This document shows positions 49,411-61,435 of a stretch of 64,000 nt of DNA, one piece after another. The position numbers and the translations under genes are program-made. The DNA comes from Lonicera japonica (taxonomy: Eukaryota > Streptophyta > Magnoliopsida > Dipsacales > Caprifoliaceae): assembly GCA_021464415.1 (NCBI GenBank), contig CM038466.1, forward strand, positions 53,756,550-53,820,549. The letters are read 5' to 3'. The notes under the pieces were generated by a model that saw only the letters and a program-made list of their open reading frames with translations, was not told the origin of the DNA and searched no databases. Position 1 is the stretch's first letter. Every line of letters begins with the position of its first letter.

Positions 49411-49693
49411 AGACAAATGGCAGGGATTGGTGCTGCAACCTTCAAACAAGGAGCTGATTTGTGTGTGGGCTTCATGGCATATTTACATCTGAAATCCAAG
49501 CACCCATGAGTTTATAGAGATTCCTGATCATCGCAAGGAGTTGCGGCCTTTACCACCCACGACCTTGTTCAGTGTGGGATTTGGATTTGTTCCATCCACA
49601 ATGGATTACAAAGTGGTTCGATTGTTTGACATTCACCATGACTATGAAAACTTATGAGATTAGTTGTGAGGTGTACGTCAACTATTAGTAGCT
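49411..49693 (+). pseudogene. F-box-associated gene remnant, unit B, upstream half
   Basis: From about 49450 the frame reads LICVWASWHIYI, a stop, then NPSTHEFIEIPDHR; the stretch before NPSTHEF is absent in unit A and fits the usual run-in to the FBA domain. It continues to DYKVVRLFDIHHDYEN and is then cut by the copia insertion at 49694-49698 (CTAGT). It lacks the F-box itself. Confidence 0.75.
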
Positions 49694-49698
49694 CTAGT

Positions 49699-50100
49699 TG
49701 TTGCGCCAAACCGCTCACAACCGAGCACGACGCAACGTCGAGGATCTCACAAGCCCAAATGGTTTACCCGAAAGAAGAACCGACACAAAAAAGTACACCC
49801 ACAATAGAAAAATAGGAAATAAATAAATAATTGCGCAAGACAAGGTTTTACCGTCGTGTCGGCGTAAACGCCACTAATCCACACAGATGATAGCTTCTAT
49901 TGATAATTGGGAACAAAGAGTGATTACAAGCACACACATAAATTTCTCACAAAAATTTAGCTCTCAACTCACTCTAGGCAAAAACAAACTTATGAACAAA
50001 TGAGCCAAAAAACAACACTTAACGGAAAATTTGCCTTGGACCAAAAAACAGCCCACTGCCACAATTTTGCCAAATACACCAAATGTGAGCCAAACTCACA
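49699..50100 (-). repeat. 3' LTR of the copia element
   Basis: 402 bp, minus-strand start TGTGAGTTTGG and end GGCGCAACA. It differs from the other LTR at about five sites, in AATAGAAAAAT, AATAAATAAAT, CCGTCGTG and CTTAACGG. Confidence 0.96.
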
Positions 50101-50114
50101 AATCTCCACCTTGG
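50101..50114 (-). other. Polypurine tract of the copia element
   Basis: On the minus strand CCAAGGTGGAGATT lies directly before the 3' LTR start TGTGAG, the position where plus-strand DNA synthesis is primed. Confidence 0.8.
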
Positions 50115-50213
50115 CGAACCATGCAGCTATCCCGTCCAGCAAATTTCACACCTCACTTCCCTTGTTCCTCCATCAATACCGCTATAGCATCACACCTGGC
50201 CCCGAACGGGTCC

Positions 50214-51836
50214 TTAACACCGAAGAATGTTAACCAAAGTCGAGCAATGCTCAAACTTGGTCGTCGGTACCACCTTCGTCATCATATCTGCAGGATTATC
50301 CTTGGTGCCAATTTTCTTCAAAATTACTTCACCACTCTCGATAATCTCCCGTATAAAATGAAATCGGATATCGACGTGCTTCGTCCGTCCGTGATGAACT
50401 TGGTTCTTGGCCAAATGAATAGCGCTCTGGCTATCATAATGTACATCGACATTCTTCTGAACCATCCCCAAATCACCTATCAAACCCCGAAGCCACAATG
50501 CTTCCTTGACTGCCTCCGTTGCTGCAATATACTCTGCTTCCGTAGTAGACAACGCCACTACACCTTGCAACATCGACCTCCAGCTAATCGGACCACCACT
50601 AAATGTGAAAACATACCCCGTGGTCGACCGTTGCTTGTCAAGATCCCCAGCATAGTTCGAATCAACATAACCGCAAATAATAGACCCCTCGGTTTTCTGG
50701 TACACCAACCCCTTATTCTTCGTCCCTTGTAGATACCGCAAAATCCACTTAACAGCATTTCAATGCTGTTTCCCCGGATTGGCCATGAATCTACTCACAA
50801 TGCTCACTGCCTGAGCAATATCCGGTCAAGTACACACCATGGCATACATCAAGCTTCCTACCGCACTAGCATACGGAACTTGAGCCATATACTCCACCTC
50901 TTTATCTGTTTCTGGAGCCATAGTTGCCGAGAGCTTGAAGTGATGAGCTAATGGGACACTCACAGTTTTTGAGTCCTGCATCCCAAACCGGACTACCACT
51001 TTCTCTAGATATTGCCTCTGAGTGAGGCACAATATTCCCTTCTTCATCTCTCTAACTATCTCCATTCCCAGAATCTTTTTAGCTCCACCCAAGTCCTTCA
51101 TCTCAAACTCGAGACTCAACTGAGCCTTCACTGTGTTGATATCAAACATACTCGATGAACAAATAAGCATATCATCAACATATAAGAGTAAGTAGATAAA
51201 CGAATCCTCCTTGAATTTCTCGAAATAAACGCAATGATCAAAATCACTCCGCTTGAATTTCTGAGCCATCATGAATGTGTCAAACTTTTTATACCATTGT
51301 CTAGGCGATTGCTTCAACCCATACAAAGACTTCTTCAGTTTACAAACACAATCTTCCTTGCCAACAACCTTGAATCCCTCCGGTTGAGATATATAAATCT
51401 CCTCCTCTAGATCTCCATGCAAGAACGCCGTCTTGACGTCGAGTTGTTCAAGCTCTAAGTCAAACTGCGAAACCATAGCTAATAGCACTCTAATGGAAGT
51501 GTGTTTTACTACTGGAGAGAAGACTTCATTATAATCCACTCCTTCCCTCTGTGCAAATCCCTTAGCTACCAATCTTGCTTTATACCGAACATCCGAATCT
51601 AGAACCCCGTCTTTCTTGGGAAACACCCATTTGCACCTAATTGACTTTTTCCCTTTTGGCAACTTGCAAAGATCCCAGGTTTCATTCTTGTAAAGAGAAT
51701 TCATCTCCTCACCCATGGCCGCCTTCCATTCATCACAATGACTATCCGCCACTGCCTCCCGATAAGAAGTCGGTTCATCGCCATAAACCACCAATGCATA
51801 TGCCACACTATCTTCATAGCCAAATCGTTGTGGTGC
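50214..51836 (-). pseudogene. Copia reverse transcriptase and RNase H
   Basis: One frame runs from the stop at 51837-51839 to 50214. It shows [66 protein letters not shown], the catalytic LLYVDDMLI, then RNase H with DSNYAGDLDKQRSTTGYVF, TEAEYIAA and DSQSAIHLAKN, ending NPADMMTK. It is interrupted by TGA at 50826-50828 and TGA at 50760-50762, in contexts where arginine and tryptophan are expected. Apart from these stops it looks complete and well conserved, in keeping with a recent insertion. Confidence 0.95.
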
Positions 51837-52772
51837 TCATCGAGCTCTCGGCTCCCTTCCGCTCGCCAAAGACGGTACCTCTCGTTGTTGTTCACTAGAC
51901 CCCACAATAGGAATCTCCCCATTCTCCGAATTACTATCAGAAGAATCAACCGGATTAGTCACTTCCGATTGCACCGGAATAGTCACCACCGGTGTAGTAA
52001 CTTCCGTTTGCACCACTCCGCTCTTCTCACTCTCATCGAGAGCCTTTACATTTTCTCCCGTAGGCATCTTGAGCATAGACGCCTCGTCAAATGTAACATC
52101 TCTGCTAACGATCATTTTTCGGTCTTGTAGACACCACAACTTGTATCCCTTGACTCCAAATCTTGAACCTATAAAGATCGCTTTCCGGGCTCTTGGATCA
52201 ATCTTATCTTCACGGACGTGATAATAAGCCGGACACCCAAATATGTGTAATGAATCGTAACTCGCATGAGATCCTGTCCAAACCTCCATAGGAGTTTTGT
52301 AATCGACCCCTGAAGATGGCAACATGTTAACAATGTAGCTCGCATAGGATAAGGCCTTTGCCCAATACTGTTTTCCCAAATTTGCATTTGACAGCATACA
52401 CCTCACTTTTTCAAGTAAGGTACGGTTCATCCTCTCAGCTACTCCGTTTTGCTGTGGTGTACCTCTAACTATGAAATGGCGAACAATTCCCTCATCCTGG
52501 CAGTACTCCTTAAACGGATCACTAGTGTACTCTCCGCCGTTATCGGATCTAAGCACCTTGATCTTCCTGCCAAGCTGATTTTCGACCATCTTCTTCCACC
52601 TTAGAAACACCCCAAAGACCTCGTCTTTGTGCTTCATGAGATATACCCAAATCCTCCTAGAGAAATCATCTACAAATGTAACAAAGTAATGATTACCTCC
52701 TAAGGATTTCGTCTTGGAAGGTCCCCAATATGTAGTCAAGCAACCCCTTCGTGCAATGAATAGCCGTCCCAA
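51837..52772 (-). pseudogene. Copia integrase core
   Basis: The catalytic residues are visible in order: FVTFVDDFSRRIWV, VLRSDNGGEYTS and TPQQNGVAERMNRTLL. A linker rich in S, T and V follows, ending in a TGA at 51837-51839 where the frame into RT is otherwise continuous. The HHCC domain of the same protein lies upstream in the gag frame; a short deletion near 52735 puts the two out of frame, so no intact integrase can be made. Confidence 0.95.
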
Positions 52773-53904
52773 ACTTTACTCGTGTCTGTTTCCCGAGCAC
52801 ACAATGCTTGCAAAACTCCAGCTTGCAACTCTTCGCACCCTTGAGCAAACCTTGCTTACATAACACCATCATCGCCTTCTCCCCGGCATGTCCCAATCTT
52901 ATATGCCATAATCTTGTCGAATCCGAGCTTGTACTTGCTCCACCAGCTTCCGTAGAAACTGAAACGCTACCCGTCACCGTACTACCTTGAAGGAAATAGA
53001 GATTACCCTCTTTCTTTCCCTTCATCAACACTAAGGCACCAGAAGTAACCTTTAGCATTCCATTCTCGAGCACAATCTTGCACCCGTTGGAATCTAAAGA
53101 ACCCAAAGAAATTAAATTCTTCTTCTTTCCTTTGTCTACCCAAGCGTTAGGACAATTCTTCTTCATATGCCCTTTCCTTTTGCACTTGTAACATTCCATG
53201 TTATCCAAGTACTTAGTACGTGACTTGGATCGAGAGTTGTGATTTGCTTGTTTTCGATCATCTGTCCTTCCTCGCGTCACCAACGCATCAGACGATGTAC
53301 TACATTTCTCCCTCTGTCTCTGCTCATTACCAAGTAGTGCCGAAGAAACGTCCTCATATTTCACTGAATCCTTACCATATAACAAAGTGGTGCTCAAATG
53401 GTCATAGGATTCCAGAAGTGAATTGAGCAACAAGATAGCCTTATCCTCATCTTTCATGTCCTCGTTCAAGTTTAACAAATCAGAAATCATCTTGTTAAAC
53501 TCATCAACATGCTCACTAATTGATGTACCTGTAGCATATTCAAACCGAAACAACTTCTTCTTGAGATAGAGACAGTTCTCTATGCTCTTCATCATGTACT
53601 TCTCTTCCAGTATCCTCCATATGTTAGCCGCGGATTTCTCACGCATAACGTAGTATATCACATTTTGAGCTAGATGCAACCGAATAGTGCTAGAAGCCTT
53701 CAAATCATACTCTTCCCATTCATCATCTGTCATCATCGTGGGCTTAGCTTTCACACCCAATAATGCCCTGTGCAACTCCTGTTGGATCAAGACATCTCGC
53801 ATTTGACATTGCCACATGCCAAAATTGACCAACTTTTCGTCGAATTTCTCTACGTCAAACTTTATCACTGACACCTTTGAGGTCTTAGAAGTAGTCATCT
53901 TCAA
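52693..53904 (-). pseudogene. Copia gag fused to integrase zinc domain, protease deleted
   Basis: The 403-residue stretch begins MKMTTSKTSKVSVIKFDVEK and covers the copia gag (IRLHLAQNVIYYVM, AILLLNSLLESYDHL), a CCHC knuckle (CYKCKRKGHMKKNC, residues 238-251) and a basic tail. At about residues 260-264 (nucleotides 53113-53127) it passes straight into KKNLISLGSLDSNGCK, a block that normally follows the protease, then the integrase HHCC domain (HIRLGHAGEKA, CKLEFCKHCVLGKQ). The D-T/S-G protease is absent and the frame is kept, so the loss is an in-frame deletion. Gag itself looks intact and could still be packaged if other copies supply protease. Confidence 0.93.
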
Positions 53905-54015
53905 TCACCAATGGACTTGACAAACCAACAACGAGACAAAGATTAAAAAAATCTCACTTAGGAATTTTATCAAACACTTGGCGTGCGACACAAAAATCCA
54001 CCTTTCTCGTTTTAC

Positions 54016-54026
54016 CTCTGATACCA
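54016..54026 (-). other. Primer binding site matching initiator tRNA-Met
   Basis: The minus strand reads TGGTATCAGAG three bases inside the 5' LTR end, complementary to the 3' end of initiator tRNA-Met, the usual copia primer. Confidence 0.93.
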
Positions 54027-54029
54027 ATT

Positions 54030-54431
54030 TGTTGCGCCAAACCGCTCACAACCGAGCACGACGCAACGTCGAGGATCTCACAAGCCCAAATGGTTTACCC
54101 GAAAGAAGAACCGACACAAAAAAGTACACCCACAATAAAGAAATAGGAAATAAAGAAATAATTGCGCAAGACAAGGTTTTACCGTGGTGTCGGCGTAAAC
54201 GCCACTAATCCACACAGATGATAGCTTCTATTGATAATTGGGAACAAAGAGTGATTACAAGCACACACATAAATTTCTCACAAAAATTTAGCTCTCAACT
54301 CACTCTAGGCAAAAACAAACTTATGAACAAATGAGCCAAAAAACAACACTTAAAGGAAAATTTGCCTTGGACCAAAAAACAGCCCACTGCCACAATTTTG
54401 CCAAATACACCAAATGTGAGCCAAACTCACA
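54030..54431 (-). repeat. 5' LTR of the copia element
   Basis: 402 bp, nearly identical to 49699-50100. It would drive element transcription on the minus strand, away from the downstream half of the F-box pseudogene. Confidence 0.96.
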
Positions 54432-54436
54432 CTAGT

Positions 54437-55005
54437 ACCGTTGGTTCTAATAATTCTAGCTTTTACTCATGGAGAGTGATTGAAGGGGGTTGCCCTTATC
54501 CTGTGTTTGATCTGTCTTTAGCTATTGATAAATTTGCGATTTGGAAAGTTGACGAATGGTTTGTTGGAGCCCAAGGAAAAGATGAAGTTATTTTTTGCTT
54601 CAATTTAAAAACCGAGAAGTTTAGTGCTGTGCCACCGCCTCATTGTGTGACTAACCGGATTGAGTTTCGCTTGGCTGCGCTGAAAGGTGAGCTCTCGTTA
54701 ATTAATGGAACCGACAGATATTCGTTCTTACGTCAACAACATGTACGTGGACGTTGAAGGATTGGACTAGATATATATGGGTTAAGCAGTATAGTATTGA
54801 TATCAAAAGCATTGAGAAATGGGGCTGGTCGAGTCCAATTGACATCATTCAATATGCGGAAGATGGTGAAGTAATACTACTGCTGCGGGGCAATGGAGGG
54901 CTGCACTACTACCATGTTCAAAGCAAAAGGATTACGCCTTTGGGGGATGTATCACAAGTTAAGTTCTGCTATTATATTGACAATTTCTTCAAAATAATTA
55001 GTTGA
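54437..55005 (+). pseudogene. F-box-associated gene remnant, unit B, downstream half
   Basis: The reading frame resumes after the copia element with SFYSWRVIEGGCPYPVFDLS, DEWFVGAQGKDEVIFCFNL and FRLAALKGELS. Two four-base duplications relative to unit A (near 54702 and 54744) shift the frame. The rest (IWVKQYSIDIKSIEKWGW, DGEVILLLRGNGGLHYYHV) runs to 55005. From 54755 on it is about 98% identical to unit A by eye. Together with 49411-49693 it is one gene remnant split by the transposon. Confidence 0.8.
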
Positions 55006-55523
55006 TTGATATATATATATATATTCGGTGAATGAATGAAATAGTTGACTAATTGGACAATTTTAATTATCTTCTTTTTCTGTGTGGTTTTGTGGATTAT
55101 TGAATGCTATCAATAAATTTTTATTTTATTTGTTGCTTAACACTATAAATTACTTCAAAATTATAAATATCTTAATTACTTATTTAGCACCAAATATTCC
55201 TTAACATAAAACAGCTATAGTCTTTAATTAATCTATATAAAAAGGGGTAATATTACTACCATTATACTATATTATATATGTAAATGTAAATACCATAAGT
55301 TCATAATTAATTACTATATTATATCATTTAACTAGTAGTAGTCCTCTGTCTTCAATTCTCGGCGAATAGCATGAATCTAAAAATCTAAAACTTCTATTAG
55401 TATTAGGGAACTTCAGCCTTTATTCTAACTCCAGCAGCTTTATCCAACTTCATCTTTCAATCCTGCCAAAAATAATTAAATAACCTCATTGATTAGTTGT
55501 TATATATTAAACAACATTTATTA

Positions 55524-56010
55524 TTAAACAATAAAAATTATGCTTGTAATTACCACCCTCCTCATAAGAAAGTCTATGCGCTGCTTAGGGGGTTGAGTGG
55601 GATCATATAAACCCCAACACTGAATTTTAACCCCTTCCTTAAATCCATTTCCCGGGACAAGCATATCCCAACCAACTTCGTTCAGCCGAAATGGACCGTT
55701 CACCATTGAACCAAGTCTCAAACCCATATAAGCGTGACCAATTGGCGTGTAGACCGCAGTTGTAGTTCCTTCATTTTTCATCGTTTCCATAATCCCGGCA
55801 GCGGTGCAAAGGTCCCTTATGTAGTCGTTTCCAGCCTTGATGAACACCAATCCTTTTTCAACGTCAGTCTTACTCAAGGTTTTCGTAAATAAAAACGTTA
55901 CTTAAGCGTTTGGTGGATAATCTGGAATGTTTTCAGGTTGGGGGTCCATTGTATAATTAGTATTATTGGTTGGTTGATTGAGCCAAGATGATTGATTTTT
56001 AACTTTGCAC
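55524..56010 (-). pseudogene. B3-domain-like gene, unit B, early stop
   Basis: It is nearly identical to the unit A gene at 17852-18340, but codon GAA after PPNA is TAA here (plus-strand 55902-55904), closing the frame about 17 residues after the likely start. The rest (SKTDVEKGLVFIKAGNDYIR to GVKIQCWGLYDP) stays open from Met at 55877, so translation from there would give a protein missing the first B3 strand. Most likely a recent pseudogene. Confidence 0.6.
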
Positions 56011-57430
56011 AAATTTTATAGCAGATCGTCATGGTCAATGACAATGTTTTAGCATTCATTTACTTTTCATTGATTAAAATCGTTCATGCATTTATTTCCC
56101 TCCGGATGGCAGAGATCAAATAGGCTATCTGGGATCATGGTTTTTGACAATGTTTTAGCGTTCATGCATATTTTTCTTTTTCTTTTCTTTTTTCATTTTT
56201 CATTGAATAAGTTCATTCATGCACTTCCTTCCCTATAGATAGCGTACAATCATGTGAAAAGTGTTGGTTGATACTAGTCATGTCCTACCCATTGAGGAGA
56301 TGTGTTGTTGCCTTCTCATATGGAACTGATTTTTATGGTTATATTATTTTGTAAATTGAATTTATACTAAAAATGTACTAATAAATCAAGTCAGTCCTAA
56401 TATTTAGACCCAAAATATCTTTCATACAATGAGACAATCATATATTATGTCCCGAAATTTTGGTGTGATTTGTGGTAATTATAGTTTATGAGTAATTAAA
56501 TATCTACTATAACTTATGGCATTTTTATGGCCTTGAGTTATAAATTAAAAAAAATCATAAAATAATTTTGAATTACCCTTTGTTTGCAAAAGAGTAGTTA
56601 GGATATGATGGTAAATTCTTTTTTCTTCTAGAAAAAAAAAAGTCTTGAATAACGCAAAAGGGAAACAAAATTAAGAAGAAGACTTAAACTTTTTACGTTG
56701 GTGAAGTTAAAAATGAGGCATAAAGGCGAGGGTATAAGCAAATTTTTTATTTATTTAGGAAGCGTATAATTTAATAATCTTTAAAGTTAATTTATTTATT
56801 ATTTTTGTCTTTAAAGTTTACAAATGATATATACAAAAATATATTATTAGTATTGTGAAAGCAAAAAGGACTTTGTTAAAGAATTTATCATCCCTAAACA
56901 TAATGAATGAGCTATAAATTTGGTTGCCTTCAAAAAAAGTGAAAACCTATAAATTTTGTTCGATAAAAAATAAAACTACTTTAGCAATGCAATTAGGATT
57001 TAGTTGACAAATATCAATCACGACGACTTTTTGACAAACCATGACGCTACAGACCAAATTTTTATTTTTACTTTTTTGTTATTATGGTAGGCATAGGTAC
57101 GTTCTAAACACAAATGCAATTTTGGTTATGTCCGGTTTGGATTCATGCAAATTTAGCCCGTTAAACTTAAATAAACCCGTATAAAGTATCACCATTTGAC
57201 TAAGCACAAGTAACAGAAGTTAATTAACCACGTGATCAATAGATTAGTAGTAGGGTAATGGCCATTTTTTTGTGGGTGGGGTAAGTTTTAACACGACATA
57301 AGACTTGAACTCCTAGAGTTAGAAACTAGTGTTGAAAATCATTGTTATAAATGTTTACTGATATGAATATTAGTATTAATTGGTGCAGCTATTGCACTCC
57401 AATTTATGGCATTCTGGAATGCCTTAGGAT
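56011..57430. other. Intergenic, unit B counterpart of 18341-19823
   Basis: The sequence follows unit A without the long poly-T/ATT run and without the Stowaway insertion. No gene seen. Confidence 0.65.
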
Positions 57431-57988
57431 ATATATACTAGTGGAGTGACAATAGTTGCAGCATCTTTACTTAATAGAAAGTTGGATATTACACGTTTAT
57501 ATTTTAAATTTGTCAAAGTAAACTTAAAATACCTCTACTACGAAAACTTTCAAAGTACATTACAAACTTCCATACGCACATACCTTTTCTTTATTCAAAA
57601 AAATAAAATAAAATTGTTCTCTTTATATTGAAAATATCTGCTTTACAAGTTATAAGTCATGGTGCGAAGAGAAATGTTTTGCAGTATGAAGATGCCACAT
57701 TTGAGATATATAACAATGCTTACGCAAGGATCGATTCCATTTATCAAATATCCTAATGCAAGTAATTAAATAATTTGTAATTGTAGCACCAACACTCTGA
57801 AAAAAATAAAAAAATTACAAAAGATACATCCTACGAAACAATAGTGTTAAATAAAGGTGGTAATAATCAATTGCATCAAAGAAACATAAATTATGAAGTC
57901 AGCATGCAAGTGCTTTAATTAGCATAAGAATAATAAATTAAAAGGGAAAAAATCCCTAAAATGGGATAGATGTAAGATCTAATACTAA
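57431..57988. repeat. S2 block, left half, unit B
   Basis: Matches 20078-20625. It ends with the TAA target site (57986-57988) of the PIF element. No gene. Confidence 0.85.
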
Positions 57989-58439
57989 GGGTGCATTTGA
58001 TCACTTATATGGAAAATTTGTTAAATGGAAAAAGTTTCCTTCAAAAATTTTTGTTAAGAAAGACTTTCCATTGAAAAATTATCTGAGTTGTTTGATTGCA
58101 TTTATTTTCCATTTGGAAAATTTTGTATTTTTTAGCTAAAGTTGTTTGATTGCATTTATTTTCCAATTAGAAAAACTTGTATTTTCTATATTAACTTGTT
58201 TGATTAGCTAGAAAATAATAACATTTTCTAACACCAAAGGTAAGAGTGATATTTAACCGAAAAAGAAAAATCCACACAGTAATTCAAAATCTCTCCGTAT
58301 ATATCAAGTGTCAAATAGAACTAGTACCATTGCTTCATCCAAAAACATAACTAGTCTAAATAGGCTCGCAATGCATAATATCAAACAAATAACAAAAAAT
58401 AATAAGTGATTTACTAATAAAAAAAGTAAGAACACAATC

Positions 58440-59791
58440 TTAAAAGAATAAACTATCGAGGGACATCCGGAGGACTCGACCAAGTTTATTGTAGACCCAA
58501 GAACGCTGAAATCTCTCATTCGTTATGCCAAGAAACACATTAGCCAAGTCTTTGTCTTTCTCCAATAATTCCATGACCTTTATCACATCACTGTCACTTA
58601 TACCCACGTCTTGTAGCTTCTCAATTACGCTTTGCCAGTCAATCTTTTTTTGACTTGTATAGGTCTTAATTGCTTCGGCAATTTGCTTTGACGATTCAGC
58701 TATGACAGAAAAGGCAATATCTTCTTCTGTTAAGTGCCCGCGTTTACGACGAGATGTTGAGCCTCCCTCTTTTGTGGCACGCTTGGAAATCACCGAAGGT
58801 TTTAGGAGGATTTCTTTCTCTTCGAGCTCATTTCATCAATCGAAATGTCATCATTCGCATTTAAACATATTAAAGCAAGCAAAATAATAATAAATTAAAG
58901 AAAAATAAGCTTCATCACATAAGAAATTTACTAATTAAACAATGTTTAAAACGTCAAAATAAACTTTTCCTCCCTTCTCATAAGAAATACAAATAAAAAA
59001 ATATATAGTTGTAAAATGAAATCTTAATGGAACATTAAAACAAAAGAACGAAATCTTTATGAAAAATATACCACTCATTTGAGGAATGTCATGACCCGAT
59101 ATTGCTCGATCTCTTGTAGCAGTGTCACTGCCAAAAAGAATGTCCAACTCCGGGTAATAAGGACACACCTTACCCCTTAACTTAGAAAGATTGGAATTAG
59201 TCTACACCAAAAGAGAAACAAAACTTTGAAAAATGACGAAAATAAATAAAACTTTACTTCAACTAAAACATATCAAAAGTGCATGGTATACTTCAGTATT
59301 TGAGTCACCTTAGTGTACTCATCCCACACCGATAGGTCTGCCGTAATTCGACCCGTATTTTCATCCCACCCAAATCCACTAATTTGGAAAAGTATATGCA
59401 ACTCTATCCATTCCATTTTGAGGGTCTTCAAACGAAAGCTTACATCAGTAACTGCCACATCACATTTCTCATGCACCTGAGTAATAAGCGATGCCAACTC
59501 TTCAGATTTAAATGCATTGTCGACTTTCCTACCCTTAGAAAGCACGTGATCAACTAGAGTTGTAATCAAAACATCATCCATATATTTTTGTCAACGTATT
59601 TGACATTTTTTTGAATCTCCCTCAGCTTCAGAAGACGTTGGAACCGGTTGAACAACAGCAGGTACGTTAATGGGCACATTTGTGCCTGTTCTTAGGGCAC
59701 AAAAATGTTCTAAACTTCTTTTTCGTATAAATGACATTGTATATGTTTTACACATTAAAATTAAGAAGAAGAAAAAAAAATATTTAGTCAA
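58440..59791 (-). pseudogene. PIF Myb/SANT-like accessory gene, unit B copy
   Basis: This copy keeps a longer undamaged first exon: MDDVLITTLVDHVLSKGRKV to EWIELHILFQISGFGWDENT and WDEYTK (59581-59290), the conserved core of the Myb/SANT-like domain. A second exon follows (CPYYPELDILFGSDTATRDR, 59168-59090) and a third (TSRRKRGHLTEEDIAFSVIA, IDWQSVIEKLQDVGISDSDV, NVFLGITNERFQRSW, 58793-58440) whose last codons are frameshifted. The third exon includes RRKRG, a possible nuclear-localisation signal missing from unit A. Confidence 0.78.
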
Positions 59792-60115
59792 AAATATTAA
59801 TAATAACTCAAATTTAATAAATGATTACAAGAAATGAAGATAAATTGTTGGTTGTATTATCAATTTAGGATAAATACTTTAGAGAGATATCAAACATTCA
59901 CACAACAAAGGAATTATCAAAGTACCATTCCATGTAACTAATTAGAGCTAAACAAAATAGCCTAACATATAATTGACTAATAGAATCTCAAGGTAGTCTT
60001 ACATATAACTAATTAGAATTAACAAAAGGAATTTCAATGTCTCTCAGTCCACACTCTTACTCTAAAGATAAACTAAACAAAAGTCAAGGTTTAAAAAAGA
60101 TTAAATCACAATTAT

Positions 60116-61435
60116 TCAATCAAAATTGTCGTCCATGTCATTGGTTTGGTCAAATTCATCCCACATTATATTTTCCATGGAATCATTTCATGCAGTCCAT
60201 GTAACTTCTGGCGTTAAAGTAATGTGGGCGTTAAGGGGTGCAACTTCGAGTACATTTGGTGTAATTTCAGGTACGTCGAGAGGGGGAGGGTTAATTTCAT
60301 CATCACTGCTCATATCATCATCACTACAATGGTCATTTATGTCATCAATTTGAAGGAAGTTGTGCAATGTAGAACATGCAAGGACTATCTTTGCTTATGT
60401 TTCAATGTTGTGGAAGGATTGATTCCTAAGATATGCAGACCTCTTTTTCAACAACCCTATTGTCCTCTCCACCATATTTCGAAGAGACGAATGACGAAAA
60501 TTAAATAGCTCATTCTTATTTTGGGGGAGTTGACCAATATTGTCTCTCCGATGATAGCGAGTCCTTCGATATAGTGCGACAAAACCTGGAACTAATGGAA
60601 ACCGAACATCGACAAGATAATATTTACCAGTCGGAACTGTTAACCTATGGCTTTGCCGTAAGATGGCACTCTTTAACAATCTCGATCCCATCGTGTGCAG
60701 ATCCATCCCAACCAGCAAAAATGTACGTAAACTTCATATCAAATGTGCACGCCACTAACACATTTTGTGAAATGACTTGTTTTCTATTGCGATACCTTGA
60801 TTGTTCCTCCAACGGAACATGTGCAGCGATGTGTGTACCATCAAAGGCACCAACGACATCCTCAAAGATAGAAAATTTACTACTTAGATAAAGAAAAAAA
60901 AAAGGTATAGCCAAACTAATAAACATAAGCTAAAAACACCTAACCTCAAAGTAATGGTACCATTCACAACCACTGCCTTTATCATAAGGAGAGTTACTTG
61001 CAGTGGCATTAGTAACAACATCTTTATAGAGTGCAAGACAAGAATTCAACATTCTATGAAAATAATAACTCATTGTTTGGCCAGACCTAAAAAACACAAA
61101 ACTTCCGACTCCATTCCGATAATCGTGACCCACCATTATTAAAAAAATAGCCACTTATTACACACTCGCACATCTCGACTATCAACCGACCCATATGTTT
61201 TTAAACGAGCGCACAACCTTTGAAATGAACCCATTTTCATCATAAGTTGCTCGTGACAAACTCTATCATTCGAGTTGAACATTCGATCTAATATCAACTT
61301 CCTCTTAGCACTCCAATTTCTACGAGGAGCCCTAGAAAGTTGACAATTAAGATTAGAACGATGCCACATGACTGCTCGCATCACCATCATCCAAAAAACA
61401 CTCAATAACACATGTAGCTTTGGTTCTCTTGCCAT
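60116..61435 (-). pseudogene. PIF/Harbinger DDE transposase, unit B copy
   Basis: From Met 61435 the frame reads through GSFQRLCARLKTYG, where unit A has a stop, to about 61139, then shifts. The catalytic blocks GAFDGTHIAAHVP (about 60860-60822), GWDGSAHDG and MVERTIGLLKKRSAYLRNQS are all present. An intron is likely at about 60945-60894, with GT..AG kept in both units. The C-terminus ends NDMDDNFD at 60116. Damage differs from unit A, so the two copies decayed independently. Confidence 0.87.

Larger units (their letters stand above)
49699..54431 (-). mobile_element. Complete Tork-type Ty1/copia element, recent insertion
   Basis: The 4733 bp element has 402 bp LTRs (49699-50100, 54030-54431) starting TG and ending CA, a 5 bp duplication CTAGT (49694-49698, 54432-54436), an initiator-tRNA-Met primer site and a purine tract. 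The minus-strand gene order gag, integrase, RT, RNase H is that of Ty1/copia; the gag and RT resemble the Tork (Tnt1-like) lineage. The LTRs differ at about five positions, so the insertion is young. Unit A shows the empty site GTAACTCTAGTACCG at about 16755. The copy is defective: protease missing, one frameshifting deletion, three stops. Confidence 0.96.

Noticed and set aside
50031..50732. A 233-residue plus-strand open stretch in the copia element.
   Set aside because: It overlaps the RNase H gene on the other strand and the LTR; no recognisable domain.
54016..54026. CTCTGATACCA, which resembles the 3' end of a tRNA-Met gene.
   Set aside because: It is the copia primer binding site; no cloverleaf can be formed from the neighbouring bases.
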